A DNA stretch of 64,000 bases from Citrus sinensis (GCF_022201045.2 NC_068564.1:22969001-23033000); one strand, 5' to 3'. Positions 21,780 to 36,540 are shown, counted from the stretch's first letter. Translations and numbers: made by a program. The notes: generated by a model from the letters alone, not told the origin.

Positions 21780-24700
21780 TTTAACTCGAAATTGCAATTA
21801 CTCACAACTACTGGTACAAATAGACCTGTAGAACCTAATAGCAGATGGTTTAAAGGGAATAGTAGGTTTAAAAGTCCTACGCTTCAGATGCATAAAGGTG
21901 ATAAATTTGATTTGAATTGCGAGATTAACAGCTTAATTTGTGAATACTTGCAACTGGGCTTACTTGCTTTGTTTGTTTTTGTTTAAATGTTTCAAAAAAT
22001 TGAACTGTTTGGAATTTACGGTTGTGCTTGATTAGTTGAAAATACGTTTATGCAATGAAGGTTAATTTCTTTAATATTTTCAACAAGTTTTTATGAATCT
22101 ATTGTTGTGTTTTTATAAAAATTCTGTATATTATAATGATTTGTATCTGTTTGTAAATTGCAGAGATAGTGGACTTCTGTGATTTTCTATCTCCAACTTC
22201 AGAGGAACGAGAGGTTCGCACCACTGCAGGAGAAGCTGTGCTTGATCTTTTTAAGTATACATGGCCCAAGTGCAAGGTATGATAAGATGCTATCTCTTTC
22301 TTTTTGTCTGTGCTTTCTCTGATTTTGTGGTAGGCATGGTTGTCTTACTAATGTTGCTTTATAGCCTAAAGTTTTTGGGACCTTCAGAACTGGGCTTTAT
22401 CTTCCAACCAGTGATATCGATGTAAGTATGATGATTTTTCTGCATCTCCTCTTTGTGATTTTAGGAACTTTTTTCAGTGATTTATCATTTTCTTCCTCTA
22501 TTGTAATGTGAAACATAAGAATCTATGTTGTCTAGTACTGGCGTTGATCAGTTTAATTAATTATTATCTTAATTAAGGCTTTCGCTGAAAGCTTTGGTTC
22601 TAGGTTGTGATTATGGAATCTGGTATCCATAACCCAGCAACTGGTTTGCAAGCTCTTTCTACGGCATTATTGCAACGGGGCATTGCCAAAAAGATACAGG
22701 TGGAATTCCCTTAACAATTACCTTGTTTTGGTTTTTTTATTTATTAATAGAATAATTTTTAATGAATTGATCTATCCTCTTTTTAGGTGATCGCGAAGGC
22801 TCGTGTGCCGATTGTTAAATTTTTCGAGAAAAAAAGTGGTGTTTCATTTGATATAAGGTTTATTTCTTACCTTACGCACCAGCTGCATCTAAAGCCTACA
22901 TTGCAAATTTCATGTGTGTGATTTTGCCTTTGTTGACATCTTAATTTGAGCATGCTGGGGTCTTGTTGGAGATTTAAGGTTTGGTGGTCTACAGTTGAAC
23001 GGTTGAAATTGGTTTCTGTAATTCAAGTTATGGCAAGAATGTTTTAGTCTGCTCTAAGAAATTGCTGCAAGTGGGACCTATTTTCCATTGCCATGCTTAG
23101 TAGGGTTTATTAATAATGAGTGAGTGTGTAGAGATATTTATGTGCATCTCATATAGAGGGATATGTGCGTTATCCACTCATCCTATCATTGTTCCTGCTT
23201 GATCAGAACTGTATCTTCTCTGCCTTCCATTGGTCTCTGATCATTTCGGTTATCCCGATGTCAGTCATTTGTGGCTATCCTAAGAACTTGGCTTGTTTGT
23301 CTTCATTGATTTTAACTTCTTGTTTAGTCGCGTTGCTTGCTAGTTTTGACTCTTTCTGTATTTTTCATCTTTGAAAGTACTTTTTCCTGTTAAAAGAAAA
23401 ATAAAGTCATAAAATTTATTTTTTCTGCATTTGTACAGAGATTAACATTCTTTTTCCTTGTAACTGTAACCAAAAAGAAGCAAATGATGATAATTAGGAA
23501 AGAAAGGGCACTGTTCCATTTTCGACATCTATAAATTATATTGGTTTTAACTGTTATTGTTACTTAATGGGTTTGTTGGAGACGTGGTTTTGTTGGTGGA
23601 GGATTGAACATAAGCTTACTTCTTAATACATAAATTATACCAGATTAACAATTTAATGTGCACGCACACAAATACAAATAGTTGATTTTCTAATTTTATT
23701 TTTTATTTTAAATTGATTATTTTAAAAAAATCTATAAGAAACATTTCAGCGAGATGTTGAATACCAGAATCAATCAAGATGTTACCTGTTCAGGCTTCAA
23801 AATGTGATATTAGTAACCAACGCTTTTGATGCGCTGTGTTTGTGCCGTCACCTTTTCCTTTTTCTTCTCTTGCTTAGTTTCTGGGTGTTTCTAATTACAT
23901 TTAGCTATGCATGATAGTACAGAAAAATCATTTTAGTGAGTCACATGTGTGTTGATTTGATATCTTGCTCATTTCTTTTACATATTGGTGTTGTGGACTG
24001 GGGAAGTGAGAGTGCTGTATGTTGAGAACATCTCACTGCTGTCTTCAATGAGTGAAGGGGCTCATATTCATCATATTACTGAAATTGGTCTGAAAATAGA
24101 TTTATTGTACATTATCATCAGCTATGAACTCCATTTTGTTGTCGGGAATATTCATCAATTTTCTTCCACTTTGATGACAGTTTTGATGCACAAAATGGAC
24201 CAAAAGCAGCTGAGTTTATTAAGGTTTGTTCCTCACCTATCTTTTGACGGGACCTGATAGCGGTTGCAATTCTTTAATAAATTTCAGATGAGAAAATTTT
24301 TTGCAACTTTGAATATTACTTGTGCATTACTCATTGGGTTTTGAACATCTCTCGGATAAGGCTTAGCATGCTATAACCATTAGTTGTAATAGGTTCTACA
24401 GTTTACTTGCTCTCATAAATGCATGTTGATGTGGAAAAAAGATGAGAAATGTGTGGAAATCCTTGGTAGAATGCGAAATTTTTGTTGGAAATTGTGAATA
24501 TCACTGTGGCATTTTATATGTTTGCACGGAATTGATTATCTTGAAGTTATTAAAGGAGAAAGAAGATATACTTGTATAATCTTGTGAATTTTTAACTTAT
24601 TAGCCTCCTTTGTTATCACTGAGTACCAAGATATTTTTGGACTTGTTTGGTGAGTTTGCTTGGTGTCTCCATCATCCTACTTCTTGGGCCATTTTTGGGA

Positions 24701-27700
24701 TCTTGTCATCAGTTTTGTATTGCTGGTCTCTTTTTTTATTGTAGTTGTGCTTCACCTGATTGTAGTTCTGCTTCACCTAATAATTTGGTATAAAGATTAT
24801 GCATTTTGTTACTATTATTGTGATGATGAATGTTTAGTTTTGGCTTTTCAGATTTACTCTGTATTTTGTTAAAATTTATTTCGTGTCCTGACAAGATTAA
24901 ACTCTATATGCTTTACGAATTTACTGGTAAAATGTTATTTCTTTATGCGTTGCTGTATCTTTGTTTTCAAACTCAAACGCTTTATAAAAAATAAGAAATT
25001 CAGTACAACATATTTTATAAATTTTTATCCATTTAATGTGTGCACTATTTACTCAGGATGCATTGGCTGAGTGCCCGCCATTACGTCCATTATGTTTGAT
25101 CTTGAAAGTCTTTTTGCAGCAGAGAGAATTGAATGAGGTTAGACTTTGATAGTGCTGTCCATTCTTTAAGGCTTTCTGTTATTACAAGTTGTTTAATTTA
25201 TATTTCTTTGAACTGTATAGGTATATTCTGGTGGAATTGGTTCCTTTGCTCTCCTTACCATGATAATGGCAGTCTTGAAGGTAAGTTTATGTTGTATTCT
25301 TGGTTTTCACCTCGATAGGCCCTGTAATCTCACGGTTGGCGTTACCCTATGATATGTTTTTGTCTTTCTATCATCATTGTCTAATCAAAGGACAATTTGT
25401 AATTATTTTTTAATATTAGTTTAAGATTAAGATTTGGGAATGAGACCTGATGTGGCTCTGAAAGATATTTATTCCTGGAACTTAGAGAGCTAGCTAAAGT
25501 TTGTTCCTTGCATCTCTTCAGTTATATTTCAATACCTGAAACTGCATCAGAGTTCTGCATACTTAACTGCATCCTTCTTTTAGTAAATTGAAATGAAGTG
25601 TAATATGGTTCCTGGCAAACCTTAAAGTTATGTTCACGAACAACTAGGTCCACTGTGTGTCATCAGTTCTGCACTGTAAATGTCCCAATACATGGTTTTT
25701 ATGGTAATTTATGTCATTGTGAAGAGCTCCTACGAATCAGAGTATAGTAGGTTCATTCCAGTACCATTGTGACAATCAAGCAGCGAGCTCGTCAGTGAAA
25801 GTGGTGGGCTGGGGTGAAGACTTAAAGTAATTGATGCATAACCTTAAAAAAATCCCCTTCTCCCTATATTAAATTTTGAAATAAGTCTTCAAAATCCTTC
25901 ATTCTCTTAGCCCATATGCCGGGCGCGCCATTTTTTAATAATACCAGTCCTAAATTTCAACAAAGACTATTGTCTCGTGATTTTTTTGTTTCCCTTTTGA
26001 CTGGACTAATTTGGCAGTTGATGCAGACAGTGTTCTGTGGTTATTAATCCAGTCTGCTTAAGAGTTGCCAGACCTTAAGAATATATATATATATTAATAG
26101 CCTTCAATTCTTATAATCGCTCCAAGTGAACTATTCATTAATTCACCAGCATTATGCATTATAATGGACATTTTTTTTTTCTCAGATAGTTAATGATGTT
26201 CCTTATATGGCATATTTGCAGTCTCTCTACAAGTGTCGAGCTTCTCCAGAACATAATTTGGGAATCCTTTTGGTATGTGCTTGGATTAAACTGTTGTGTG
26301 CATGGATATGTTGTTCTTCCAGTAGGTGCAGTGACTTACATTTCTAAGCCAGCTTGATCACACCTCTAGTGAGGTTGGACATGTTCATTGCACATGCAAA
26401 TGCTAAAAAAGAATGATTTAACATTAAAATAAATGGACTAAGGAATGCTGTTTGTCAGCCATAATTGTTGTAAATTGAGATATATGAACTCTTCGTACTA
26501 ACCTCTCTTCTTTTTCTTTTTTTTTTTTTAATTTGGTGAAAAAACAGGTGAACTTCTTTGATTTTTATGGACGCAAATTGAAAACCACCGATGTTGGTGT
26601 ATCCTGCAAAGGGGCAGGCTCCTTCTTTAAGAAGAGTAGCAAAGGGTAAAAAGAATGACAATCATGCCGACTACACTTATTTTTCAGTTAAAAATTATAT
26701 TTTCTGATTGGTAGGTACTAACTGTCTTTGTTTCATGGGTTCTCTTCTTTTAGGTTTACAAACAAGGGGCGACCATTTCTCATCGCCATTGAGGATCCAC
26801 AGGTTTACTTTTAATTTTAGATATTTATTTGTTATTTATTGTTTGTAGGACAGCTTGAGAAACAATAGGAGGAATGGAGGATGTTTTATGAAATCAAAAT
26901 ATTTGCTTTTCTGATGTTTTCATTTTACTTTAAGTGCTTAGTTGCATATGTTCCCAAAAGAAATTGTGGTTGGTTTTTTATGAAGCTCGTAGTGAATTCT
27001 CAAACAGGGATCTTGTTATCCTTGGCACATCACCTCATTTTACAATTTATTAACAGATTAAAGAGTATATGTAGTATTTTGTGAGTCACTTGTTTGATTT
27101 GTCAATAGCACATGAATTTATTTAATGGAGTTCTGCCAGTGAACATTGGCTCTTGCATTCTTCTGTTATTGATTAGTATTGCTATCTTTATGACAAAATA
27201 GGCTCCAGATAATGCCATTGGGAAGAACTCCTTTAATTATTTCCAGGTTTGTGGAATAATTTGTGTCTAAATTCCTTTTGTTTTCTTGGCTATTGATGCA
27301 GTGTGCATGATGTTTGTTCTCTTTTGCAGATTAAATCAGCTTTTGCAATGGCATTTACAACCTTGACAAATCCAAAGACCATCTTGAGCCTAGGCCAAAC
27401 AGAAGCATTCTTGGTACAATAATTAGGCCAGACCCAGTCTTGCTGGAGCGCAAAGGAGGATCTAATGGTGAGATAACTTTTAACAGCTTACTTCCTGGAG
27501 CAGGGTAGCCATTAAAAACACACTTTGGAGATCAGCGGGAGATTATGTGCAATTGGCAGTCAGATTATGAAGAAGAGTCATTTGCCCGTGGAAATGGTAG
27601 TGTGCAGTCTTGTGGTAAAAGGAGGAAAGCTTTTTCTAAAGAGAAGTCTACTAGTAAGAAGAAGACGGAAGAAATTGGAGAGTCGAAAAGCCATGAAGAA

Positions 27701-27778
27701 GGTGGCTCAAAGAAGGAGAAGAGTGGTAAAAAGAAATGTTGGAGACAAAACCGAGGTCATGCAAATGGTTTTAGCTGA
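21780..27778 (+). pseudogene. Non-canonical poly(A) polymerase (TRF4/PAPD5-like), 5'-truncated and frameshifted
   Basis: Thirteen exons with good borders: ~21780-21897, 22164-22276, 22365-22421, 22604-22699, 22787-22857, 24181-24223, 25057-25137, 25221-25280, 26222-26272, 26548-26645, 26754-26802, 27202-27246 and 27330-27778. The product matches the nuclear TRAMP-type enzyme that oligoadenylates RNA for exosome decay. Landmarks are RWFKGNSRFKSPTLQMHK, IVDFCDFLSPTSEE, FGTFRTGLYLPTSDIDVV (catalytic DxD), FDIRSFDAQNGPKAAEFIK, VYSGGIGSFALL and NFFDFYGRKL. Phases agree at every junction. Lesions: no first exon or start, a 1-nt deletion near 27395 (after SLG) and a TAG at 27506-27508, both in the last exon. 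Internal exons look intact, so loss of function is recent or the locus gives a truncated product. Confidence 0.85.
22858..24180 (+). other. Intron 5 of the TRF4-like pseudogene
   Basis: 1.3 kb, T-rich, with no conserved ORF. Exon-like features were not found. Other introns over 300 bp (24224-25056, 25281-26221, 26803-27201) look equally ordinary. Confidence 0.6.
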
Positions 27779-28660
27779 TGTATTGGTGGGTGCCCATGGA
27801 GTAGTTAATCCCCTTTCAAGCTTGCGCTTTGGCATGTCTGCGCCATTTTTGTATCAAGTTTGCCACAGTGGTTTTTCTTGATGCATTCGGTCATTTCATC
27901 AATCCTTGCAGGAGGAATGGAAATGAAGAATGCCACATGGTCTCGACATTCAAGTGGCAATCATGTTGTTGGGATGTCTGAATATATATGAATCTGAACT
28001 TGAAGGAGCCCAAATAAGTTGGAGAAATTCATATGCATTCAATCAATTGGGAGTTTTGACATTTGAAAAGTAACCACAAGCAGCCAGAGGAGTTTACAGA
28101 GCACAATGTGTCCGTCTAATCGATAGTTTTGATGTATTATTTCATGTGTTGCTCAATCGATTGTTTTGGCTTATATTCATGTATGTTCATTCATTCCCTT
28201 ATTGGTGTATTGAAAGAATTAATAAAACAATCATTTTTTCTTCCCATAATACATGTGCATTGCAACAGGTAATGGGGAGTTTTATTACTGTTCATTTGTT
28301 CTTCATAAACTGCACAGAAAAGAACCTTAACAGTCGATATTATTCAGGTCAAGTTTTCTATAGCTTTTATATGTACATAGGCTTTGAGATTAACAATCCG
28401 TGTCTTCAAAGTTTATGACATTTTATGTTTAAAGAACCTAAGAATTGTCTTCATGATTACAGTACGGATACTTAACATACAATTAAGAGCACAGAATGAA
28501 AAAGAAGAAAAGCCTCAATAGATATGTGCACGGCAAGGCAACACATGCTGAAGTGAAGAGTGGACTGGAGACTCATAAGCATAATACCTGCTCCTTTTCC
28601 TTTTATTCATTTGATATTGACGGGTGAGAATTTCTATGCTTCATCTTCTATCATTCTGGC

Positions 28661-31600
28661 TTATCTGGAGGTCAATTGTCGTATCTGATCAGTTGACGAG
28701 CAATCAATCTCCATGGCAAAGTTTGTTTCATCACCTAATTGTCGTGCCTGCACAATCAACAGTATCAATGACAAGCTATTATCAACTCGATCCATAAGTG
28801 GGCAAGCAAATTAAGCATGGTTTTACAACCAATCTGTGCAGTGTATGATCATAACCAACAAGATAACATGTACACCGACACGAGGAAAGAAAATTATTGA
28901 GTGGTAAAGTTACGGGGGAAAAAAAAAAGTAATGTGAGTACCTCTGATTTGACATGCACTGATCCATTTTGGTCAACTGAGAATCTTGCTGCAATTCTTG
29001 GGCAAATTGTCACCATCAAATGGGTTAATGATGGAAATATCAAGTAACAACCCACTGGGCACAAGTGAACGAGTTTTGGTAAATCTTGAAGATTCAATTG
29101 CTGGACACCAGGTAGCACAATTTCTTTGCACTCTTCGACAGCATTATCTCCAACAAAGATTTGCTCCAACTTTTCACACCATGCAATAGCTAATCGTTTC
29201 AGCTGCTGAAGATCTCGAGCTACATTGACATGAAACAGACTTTTCAAATTTTTGCATCTGGAGATAGATATCTCTAAGAGATTTGAGAAGCATGCCGCTT
29301 GCTGATGCTGTTCCTCTTCATCATCATCTTGAAAGATGATTTGCTCCAGCTTTTCACACCATGCAATATGTAATTTTTTCAGCTGCTGAAGATCTCCAGC
29401 TACATTGACATGAAACAGACTTTTCAAATTGTCGCATCCGACGATAGTTATCTCTAAGAGATTTGAGAAGCACGCCGCTTGCTGATGCTGTTCCTCTTCT
29501 TCATCATCTTGAACGATGATTTGATCCAGTGCCGAGCAAGAGCTAATTCTTAGAACTTTCAATTTCGACAGATGTCGAGCAAGAGTCGTTGAGAAGATAC
29601 GTCTGAGTTTAGGGCAATTCTCCACTGATAGAATGGATAGATTTTGCAGGTTAATAAAATGCGAGGGACCTTTCCATATACATTCTAGTTCGGGTAAAGC
29701 AGAGAACCTAAGAGTCTCTAAACTTGGGAATGATAAGAAATGATCTCCTTCTCCTCCATCAAATTCAAAACCCTCAAGTTGAAATACCACTTGTGTTAAA
29801 CAACCTGCAATTTCTAGAAGCTTCAAATTTTTTAAGCCATGCCGCATCCGAGCAATATTATTTACCTTCAGAAACTTCGAATCCTGGGAATACAAATCAA
29901 TCCATGAAATTAAAATCTGTTGTGTTGAAATTGAGATATGAGATTTATGATATGAGACAACTACGACAGGAAAAAAGAAAAAAAACAAAACAAAGGATGA
30001 AGGGACCTCAAATTGGTTTTCGCTCTTAAAAGCTATTGCTATTTGGTTATTAATAATTTTTCCGTTTTGCAAAAGTAAGTCGGTGGTTATTAATAATTTA
30101 TAACCTTATTCTCTATTCTTCTCTGAAAAATTGCTAGATTAATAAATATTGGAACAATAATTCAATTTAATCTTAATTAGCCCATGACTAGTTTCAAAAG
30201 AAAAAAAAAAGGCTAATGAATAAAACATAGAAATTATCTCCATGAACCTATATATAAAATTATCGAAGTTATAAAAAAAATTATTGTGCATTTTATAAAA
30301 TTAAGATGATATGTTAATATATAAAATTTACATGATAAAATTGAATTTGTTTTGTGCTTTTTATAAAATTAAGATGATATGTAAAAGTTAAAGAGCGATA
30401 TTATCATTTTGAGAAAAAAGATATCTATACCCTCAAGGTTTGGAGAAATGTTATGTGAATCACTAAATCTTTAAGTTTTCAATAAGGGGCAACAAGATTC
30501 CTTTCTAACTATATTACCCTTTCTCTTTATTAACTCATAAAGATTTACTCCAATGCTTTATAATAAATATAAATATAATATTAAAATAAATGTAACAATA
30601 TATACATTTTAAAATACTTTCAATATTTAAAAAAATATTTTAATACTTTCCAATCTTATTTATTTTAAACTAGATTTTATAATAAATAGAAACATAGTAT
30701 TAAAATAAATACATAAAATTAATTTATTTTCAATATCATATAAAATAATTTAAAAGAGTTAATTTTTAATATATTATAAAGTCATTCGGTTTAATAGCTT
30801 AAAAATTGACTCCATTAAACTTCACGGGTTAAAAGTGTGTCCTCATAAAAAAAGAACATACATATAATCATTATCAGGTATGAGCACTCTCTTTTTTTTT
30901 TTAATGCAGACATACTGTTAAATCGTAAGGGTTAATAGAGTTAATTTTTAATATACTATAAAGTCGTGTGATTTAATAACTTTAAAAATTGATTTTATTA
31001 AACTCTATATCTTAAAAGTGTGTTCACATAAAAAAAAGAACGAGGGCGCCCGCATTTTATATACACACACGTGCGGTGACGCTATCACTCATCGTAAAGA
31101 TTTATAGATGTGGGGGTTTAGGCGTCAATTAATACTTAGCATGTCCCCAGGTTATGCTATAAATTTTGACTCCGATCGACATATGTAATAATTTGAGAAT
31201 AGCCCCCACTTTATCAGTTTGAATGGTAAAACATTTCAAACTTTTTATTCTGAAAGAATAAAAACAATAAACTTTAAATAAATTAGAAATTGTGAAAACA
31301 TACCTTGCCTGGTGGTTCAAAAACAGTGAAAGACGGACTCGTGTTGCGACACTCATATACCATCAACTCTTGTAGAGACGGCCACGTTGAATAATAACTT
31401 CCTTCATAGAAGCCCATGAAATTTGGAAGTTCACTAAGAACTAATTTTGTGAGCTTAGGAAGCACGATATGGCTCCCCTCCCGAACAGGCATATCGTTAT
31501 CTGCGACAACAATGTGCTTCATCGAGCTGCAGTTCTCAACAGAGAGTATCTCAAGTAGCACCAGGCTTCGAGCAAGGGACACTGTGAATAGACATGTCAA

Positions 31601-33916
31601 TGCATTGCAATCACTTACCTCAAGAGTTTGTAGAGTATGCCAGACTTCTTTGAATGCATTAAATGAGGTTAATCGAGAGCCTCGGATTTCTATGTGTCCG
31701 TGTGAACCTGTTTCGCTAAAATACGAAGAATCAAACCCCCTAGAGTCACTAGGCAACACACTGATGTGATACCTTACCAATTTAGGAAAGGTAAAGTCCT
31801 TTGGAAAGCGTTTATCTTGTATGCTCAGTGACAGCATGGTCAAGTGAGATAGTGAATTCAGCTCGTAGAGGCTAGCATTACTTGTCTCTGCACCTGTCCC
31901 TTCAACGTCCCAAGTACGGAAGCTATACTTACCAATGTACAATTCTTCTAATTGATATAAACTCCGTATCACATTGGCAGGAATTCTTCTCAACAATCTA
32001 CAGCCACGTAAATCCAGTTGTCTCAGTTCACCAAGCTCCCCTAATTCTTTCGCCAATTCATCAAAAAAACAACCTCTCAAACTAAGAATCTCAAGCCTGC
32101 TCAGTGTCCCGATGGAAGATATGTCTTTTAATCTGCAATAATGTAGGCATAGAGATCGAAGATTTGTCAAGAATTGAAGTGACTTTACCGACATGACTCC
32201 ACGACGTAAATGAACAACTTTTAGGGCTTTCATCTCTACAAAAAATTGATCTGAAACTTCCACTTCAGCCCAAGAACTACAATCCAATAACAAAATTTCA
32301 AGCTTTGGACATGGCAAACTAACAGGAAGAACTTCTAATTCGTTGGCCATCAACGAGATTCCTGCGTATTGTTCAAGGCCTTTATCTTTTGGCCACTGTT
32401 TCAATCCCAAGCCAGCCTTACTAAAGAACTTCTTCTCCTTAGATGCTATCCATAAGGCCACATCCCGAACTATGTCATGCATTTTCACAAGTTCTTCATT
32501 GCCACCATCTAATAATAAACAAGAAGCCTTGAGGTGATTAATCGTTACACGCAATTGGCTCCTTGCTTCTTCAATTGTGTTGGCATCTTCAAACAAACCT
32601 AGCCCCTTTCCATATATGACCAAATCCCCCAAAGGAATTTCATAATCTTCAGGGTATAGTGAACACAACAAAAAACATAACTTTGTTTCGTCACCCTTCA
32701 AATAATCGTAGCTCAATTTAAGAAGAGCATAGATGTCAGCATCCACATCCTCTACATTCACAAATTTCGAATTTTTCATCTTTTTCAACACTACATTCCA
32801 TTCATCAATAGCCTTTCCTTTCAGAGCACTTCCTATAGTCACAATTGCTAAAGGCAGACCCTTGCATTCTCTAGCTACTTCTTTTGCCAAGTCATTTAAG
32901 GTGGGCAGTTCATCACCTATACATGCATTTCTTTTAAAAAAAACCAAACCTTCTTTTTCCACAAGAGCATTCAATGGAATTGGGGACTCACACCCCATGG
33001 AATGACATACTTGTTTCCGGCGGGTAGTTACAAGAATTCCACAACCATCACCTAAGGGAACTCCGATCATATTCAGGTCGAGTCTTGCCCAAACATCATC
33101 CAATATAATGAGGATCTGTTTCTCATCTGTCAATCTCTTCATCAATCGTCTCGCTCTTCCAGCATCACTCTCCTCGTCTAATTTCAAGCCTAACGAGTCT
33201 GCTATCTGACCTTGAATATTTCTGACATTTGGATTCTGAGATACAGCAGCAAACACAACTTCTTTAAAAATACCCAACTCCAGCACTTTCTTAGCTACTT
33301 CTTTCGCCATGGTTGTCTTACCGACACCTCCCATGCCGTAAATCCCAACCATGTTGATCTTATTATCTTTCATCGCTTCAATAATCTGATCAAAAGTAGA
33401 TTTTGTAGACTCGAATTGTACAAAATCGTTCGATGGAAAGAGCTCAATGCCTGGTGGAATGTGCCCCACTCTATCGAACTTGCCTCTGTTTACTAGATTC
33501 AACAATTTGCTTGTCATTTTTTCTGCTTTTCTGCTCAACCGATATCGCCAAGCCAAATTAGGACACAACCCACTGAGACATGTCCTCTCTGCTTGTATTT
33601 CTCCTTCTACCTTTTGAACGGCCGTTATGATGTCGCTCACTTCGTCAAGCCACTTTTGTACATCTTTCTCGATATCTTCAGCATTTCTTTTGGCTCTATT
33701 AACTTGTAGCTGCACACGATCTAATGCCAATCTCAAATTTTTATCCTCGTTCATTAAGCTTTCAATGTTGCTTTTGAAACGAAATAAGAAACAAACTTGG
33801 TGCACGGTTGCTTCCACCAAGTATTCTCCAATTTTGGATAAAGCACCACCCAAAATTTCCGTTGCCATTTCAAGCCTAGTTAATATTAAAAGTTCATTAG
33901 GATATATGCAACCCAA
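28661..33916 (-). CDS. CC-NBS-LRR disease resistance protein (RPS2/RPS5-like), gene 2
   Basis: Predicted join of 33916-31304, 29883-28942 and 28747-28661: 1214 codons, the same intron phases and splice motifs as gene 1. Motifs are P-loop GMGGVGKTT (194-202), LIILDDVW, ILVTTRR, CKGLPLAI, CSLYPEDYEI and VKMHD, so the ATPase switch looks intact. The N-terminal coiled coil differs from gene 1 by scattered substitutions (LQVNRAKRNAED against LEVTIAERNAED). Exon 2 has only two 60-residue LRR repeats (about 997-1116), against six in gene 1. The 28-residue tail from exon 3 differs from gene 1 only at ARQL/ARPI. The likely true start is MATEIL at 33868. It is convergent with the TRF4 pseudogene, whose stop is 0.9 kb away. 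Confidence 0.88.
29149..29508 (-). repeat. Two 180-bp in-frame LRR repeats in exon 2 of NLR gene 2
   Basis: Two 60-residue units beginning DDEEEEQHQQ and DDDEEEQHQQ, homologous to the six-copy array at 10502-11581. The LRRs on either side align residue for residue with gene 1. Confidence 0.95.
29884..31303 (-). other. Intron 1 of NLR gene 2
   Basis: 1.42 kb, AT-rich and non-coding. It is shorter than the intron of gene 1 through a deletion of about 0.7 kb around 30755. Confidence 0.65.
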
Positions 33917-36540
33917 GCAAGTTAATTATAAACAATATATGATTTGAGAATATTGGAAACTTTGAATTATACCTTGTTTCAGTAGATGCACAAGTGGAAA
34001 ATTGCAACCTGTGGTGTGGATAATAATTAAAGCAAATGCCACACTGACAGCCTATCTGATATTAAGAGCTCATTAGAATTTATATGAAGTAAGAAAAGCG
34101 ACATAGATTGAAGAAAAATAGAAAATTTTCGGCATACTTTTTTTGTTTTTTTACTTCCTTTCGTAAATGAACGACTATGAAATGACGATCTTGAATTATT
34201 ATATATTTTAGGAACAAAAACACAATGACTGCCTATCTGCCATTAAAAATGGAGTAGAATGTAAATGATGCAAGGAAAGCAGCAAAGAAGAGAAAAAGAT
34301 AGCTAAATTATATACACAATGAATATTATCAAGCTTTCATGATGTTCCAAAATGGCATGTGAATGGAGCAGAATCATAAGTGCTCTTACATTTCCGAAAG
34401 AACTACCATGGATTCAGCTCCAATTGCAATGGTTAACGCATACACCAGTTTATTTTGTTTCTATTCATTGTTTATTTTGTACAAAATAAACAAGTAATTT
34501 ACATACGCTTCCTTTTATATTTTTCAAATTATATTGTACAAGCTGTAGCCTGTATATACATGCATACAAACTTTCATCGATCCGCATCACATTACTCTAC
34601 ACTATTCTTCTTTCTCAAGCTTTTAATTTTCTTCTCCTTAAAATAAATGTGTATCATTTAACACATCAGATTAAGCTCCTGATTCTTATTTTAATTAACT
34701 AATTAGCGCGTACAAGTTGTTCCCCATACCTTCTGTAAGGAGATATTCTCAGTCCCCTGCAGAACTTCACTTGGCTACCAATTACCAGCACATAAAAGTC
34801 CAGACAACACGGGATTATTTCAAGCTTCATGTCTTATTGTAATTATCCATAACACTATCAAACACATAAAATTTTGTAGATTCATCTCTAATTAACTAAA
34901 GAATAATAATACCAGTTAATGCATAAGAACAGTGTCACGTACCTTTTCGTAAGGAGATATTCTCAGTCCTCGCCGCTTCACCTGGCTATCACCTGGCTAC
35001 CAATTACTGGTATTCCAACACCGTAATATTATGCAAAAGAAAGGGATAAAAAGGAATAAATTGTCCAGCCATAATCCATTTAAATGGTTGAAGAAAAGAA
35101 AGCACGAATTCATGGCTAGTGTACATAACAACAGTACCATCCGTACAATGGAAAAAAAATCTTTGTTATATCTCTCAAATTCTTTAATTGATTTAATTTT
35201 CAACTCGTTAGATAAACCGCTTAACCAAAAAGCTCAAGTAAATGTTAGAGTTAAAAATAAATGTAGTATTAATCTTTAGTAATAAACACATGTATTACCC
35301 TACAAGTTACATAAGGATACGATTATTTTAAAAATTATGTGGGATGCCAACTATTCTGAAGTATCAAAATTTTATTTCATTGCTTTAAGACAAAACTGTA
35401 CATGGTACATAGATGACTATTGAAATTAAGAAAAAGGTAATAAGCTATAAATAATTAAAAAAAAACAAAAGTAAATTCGATGCAGAAAGACAGTACCGAA
35501 AATTGCAGAAAGTTATCCTTGAAAATTGAGCTGCGCTTCAGCTTGGTTAAAACTTTGCAAAGTCTCTGATTAGCAATAGGCAAGAAGATGAAGATAAGAA
35601 ACAGAATTTGGCAAGTCAAGCATCTTGATTAGCACGTATTCTTTGCTGCTTTCACCATGAAAGTTAATGAGAAGCTAAAGGAAAAGAAAATGCCAAAAGT
35701 AAAGCAAGGTTGACGAAGATGATAATAAACGACTGTTGTGTTCCCAAGAAATTCCTTCCTTATTTCCTTTTTTTGTCCTTTTCCTTTTTGCTTTTTTTAA
35801 AAAAAATTTATTTATTTAAAATGTGTTGCAAGAGTGAAGCTGTCGTCAGGTGATGTTTATATCTGTTTCTAAATTAAATCTCGTTGACATGGCCTCACAG
35901 AAAATTAAATCACTCATTGAGGGAGGGAGTGTGACAATTTAAGGCCGTAAAAATCAGTCACGGCTTATTTGATGAAGTTGATGTATGCCTCCTTAACATG
36001 ATAATGAGCACATATGATAACATATATACGTGAGTAAACTACTTAGTAAAATTAATGAACGTGTGGGTACCTCCTATTTTACAGATTCATTTTGGTTCAC
36101 TTAAAATCTTGTAGTAATTTAAGACGTTAAAAAGGGAAACACACACACATACTATCTAAGTGGACTCTAACATAACCGAACTCAAAATTCATTATTAGTT
36201 TCGGTTTGGTTGGGTTAACTCTAAAACCCATTTGGGTTAATTTTCGTAACTTGAACGAGTTACAATTCAAATCAGTTTAAAATCAACGAAAACAAATGAA
36301 AAATATCTCAATTAAAATCACCTAATCCAACCTCCTCCTCAATTAAAACAACCCCATCATCCTTGAAACCACGAAGGGGAAGCAACTGCACCTTCCCTTC
36401 GTCCTTGAAGCTGTAATCGTCTTTACGCTGACGTTAATATCCCACATCAGGTGAGACGCAGCTGCTCTTGCCTGCTACTATAGCTACTATATATTTTTGG
36501 ACCAAGAGCCCAATTAGGTAACAGAATTTGGGCTTTGTTT
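33917..36540 (-). promoter_or_regulatory. 5' leader and upstream region of NLR gene 2
   Basis: Colinear with 16771-20456. The two leader cassettes are fused here: after 'cgggattatttcaagcttcatg' near 34830 the sequence jumps to the second cassette, removing the first acceptor and about 1 kb. The region near 35500-35990 matches the presumed promoter part of gene 1. Confidence 0.45.

Noticed and set aside
27525..27881. 118-codon ORF (MEISGRLCAIG...) and its counterpart at 1782-1991
   Set aside because: Wrong frame. The frame 27545-27778 carries the basic tail expected of TRF4-like proteins and is in phase with the preceding exon after the frameshift.
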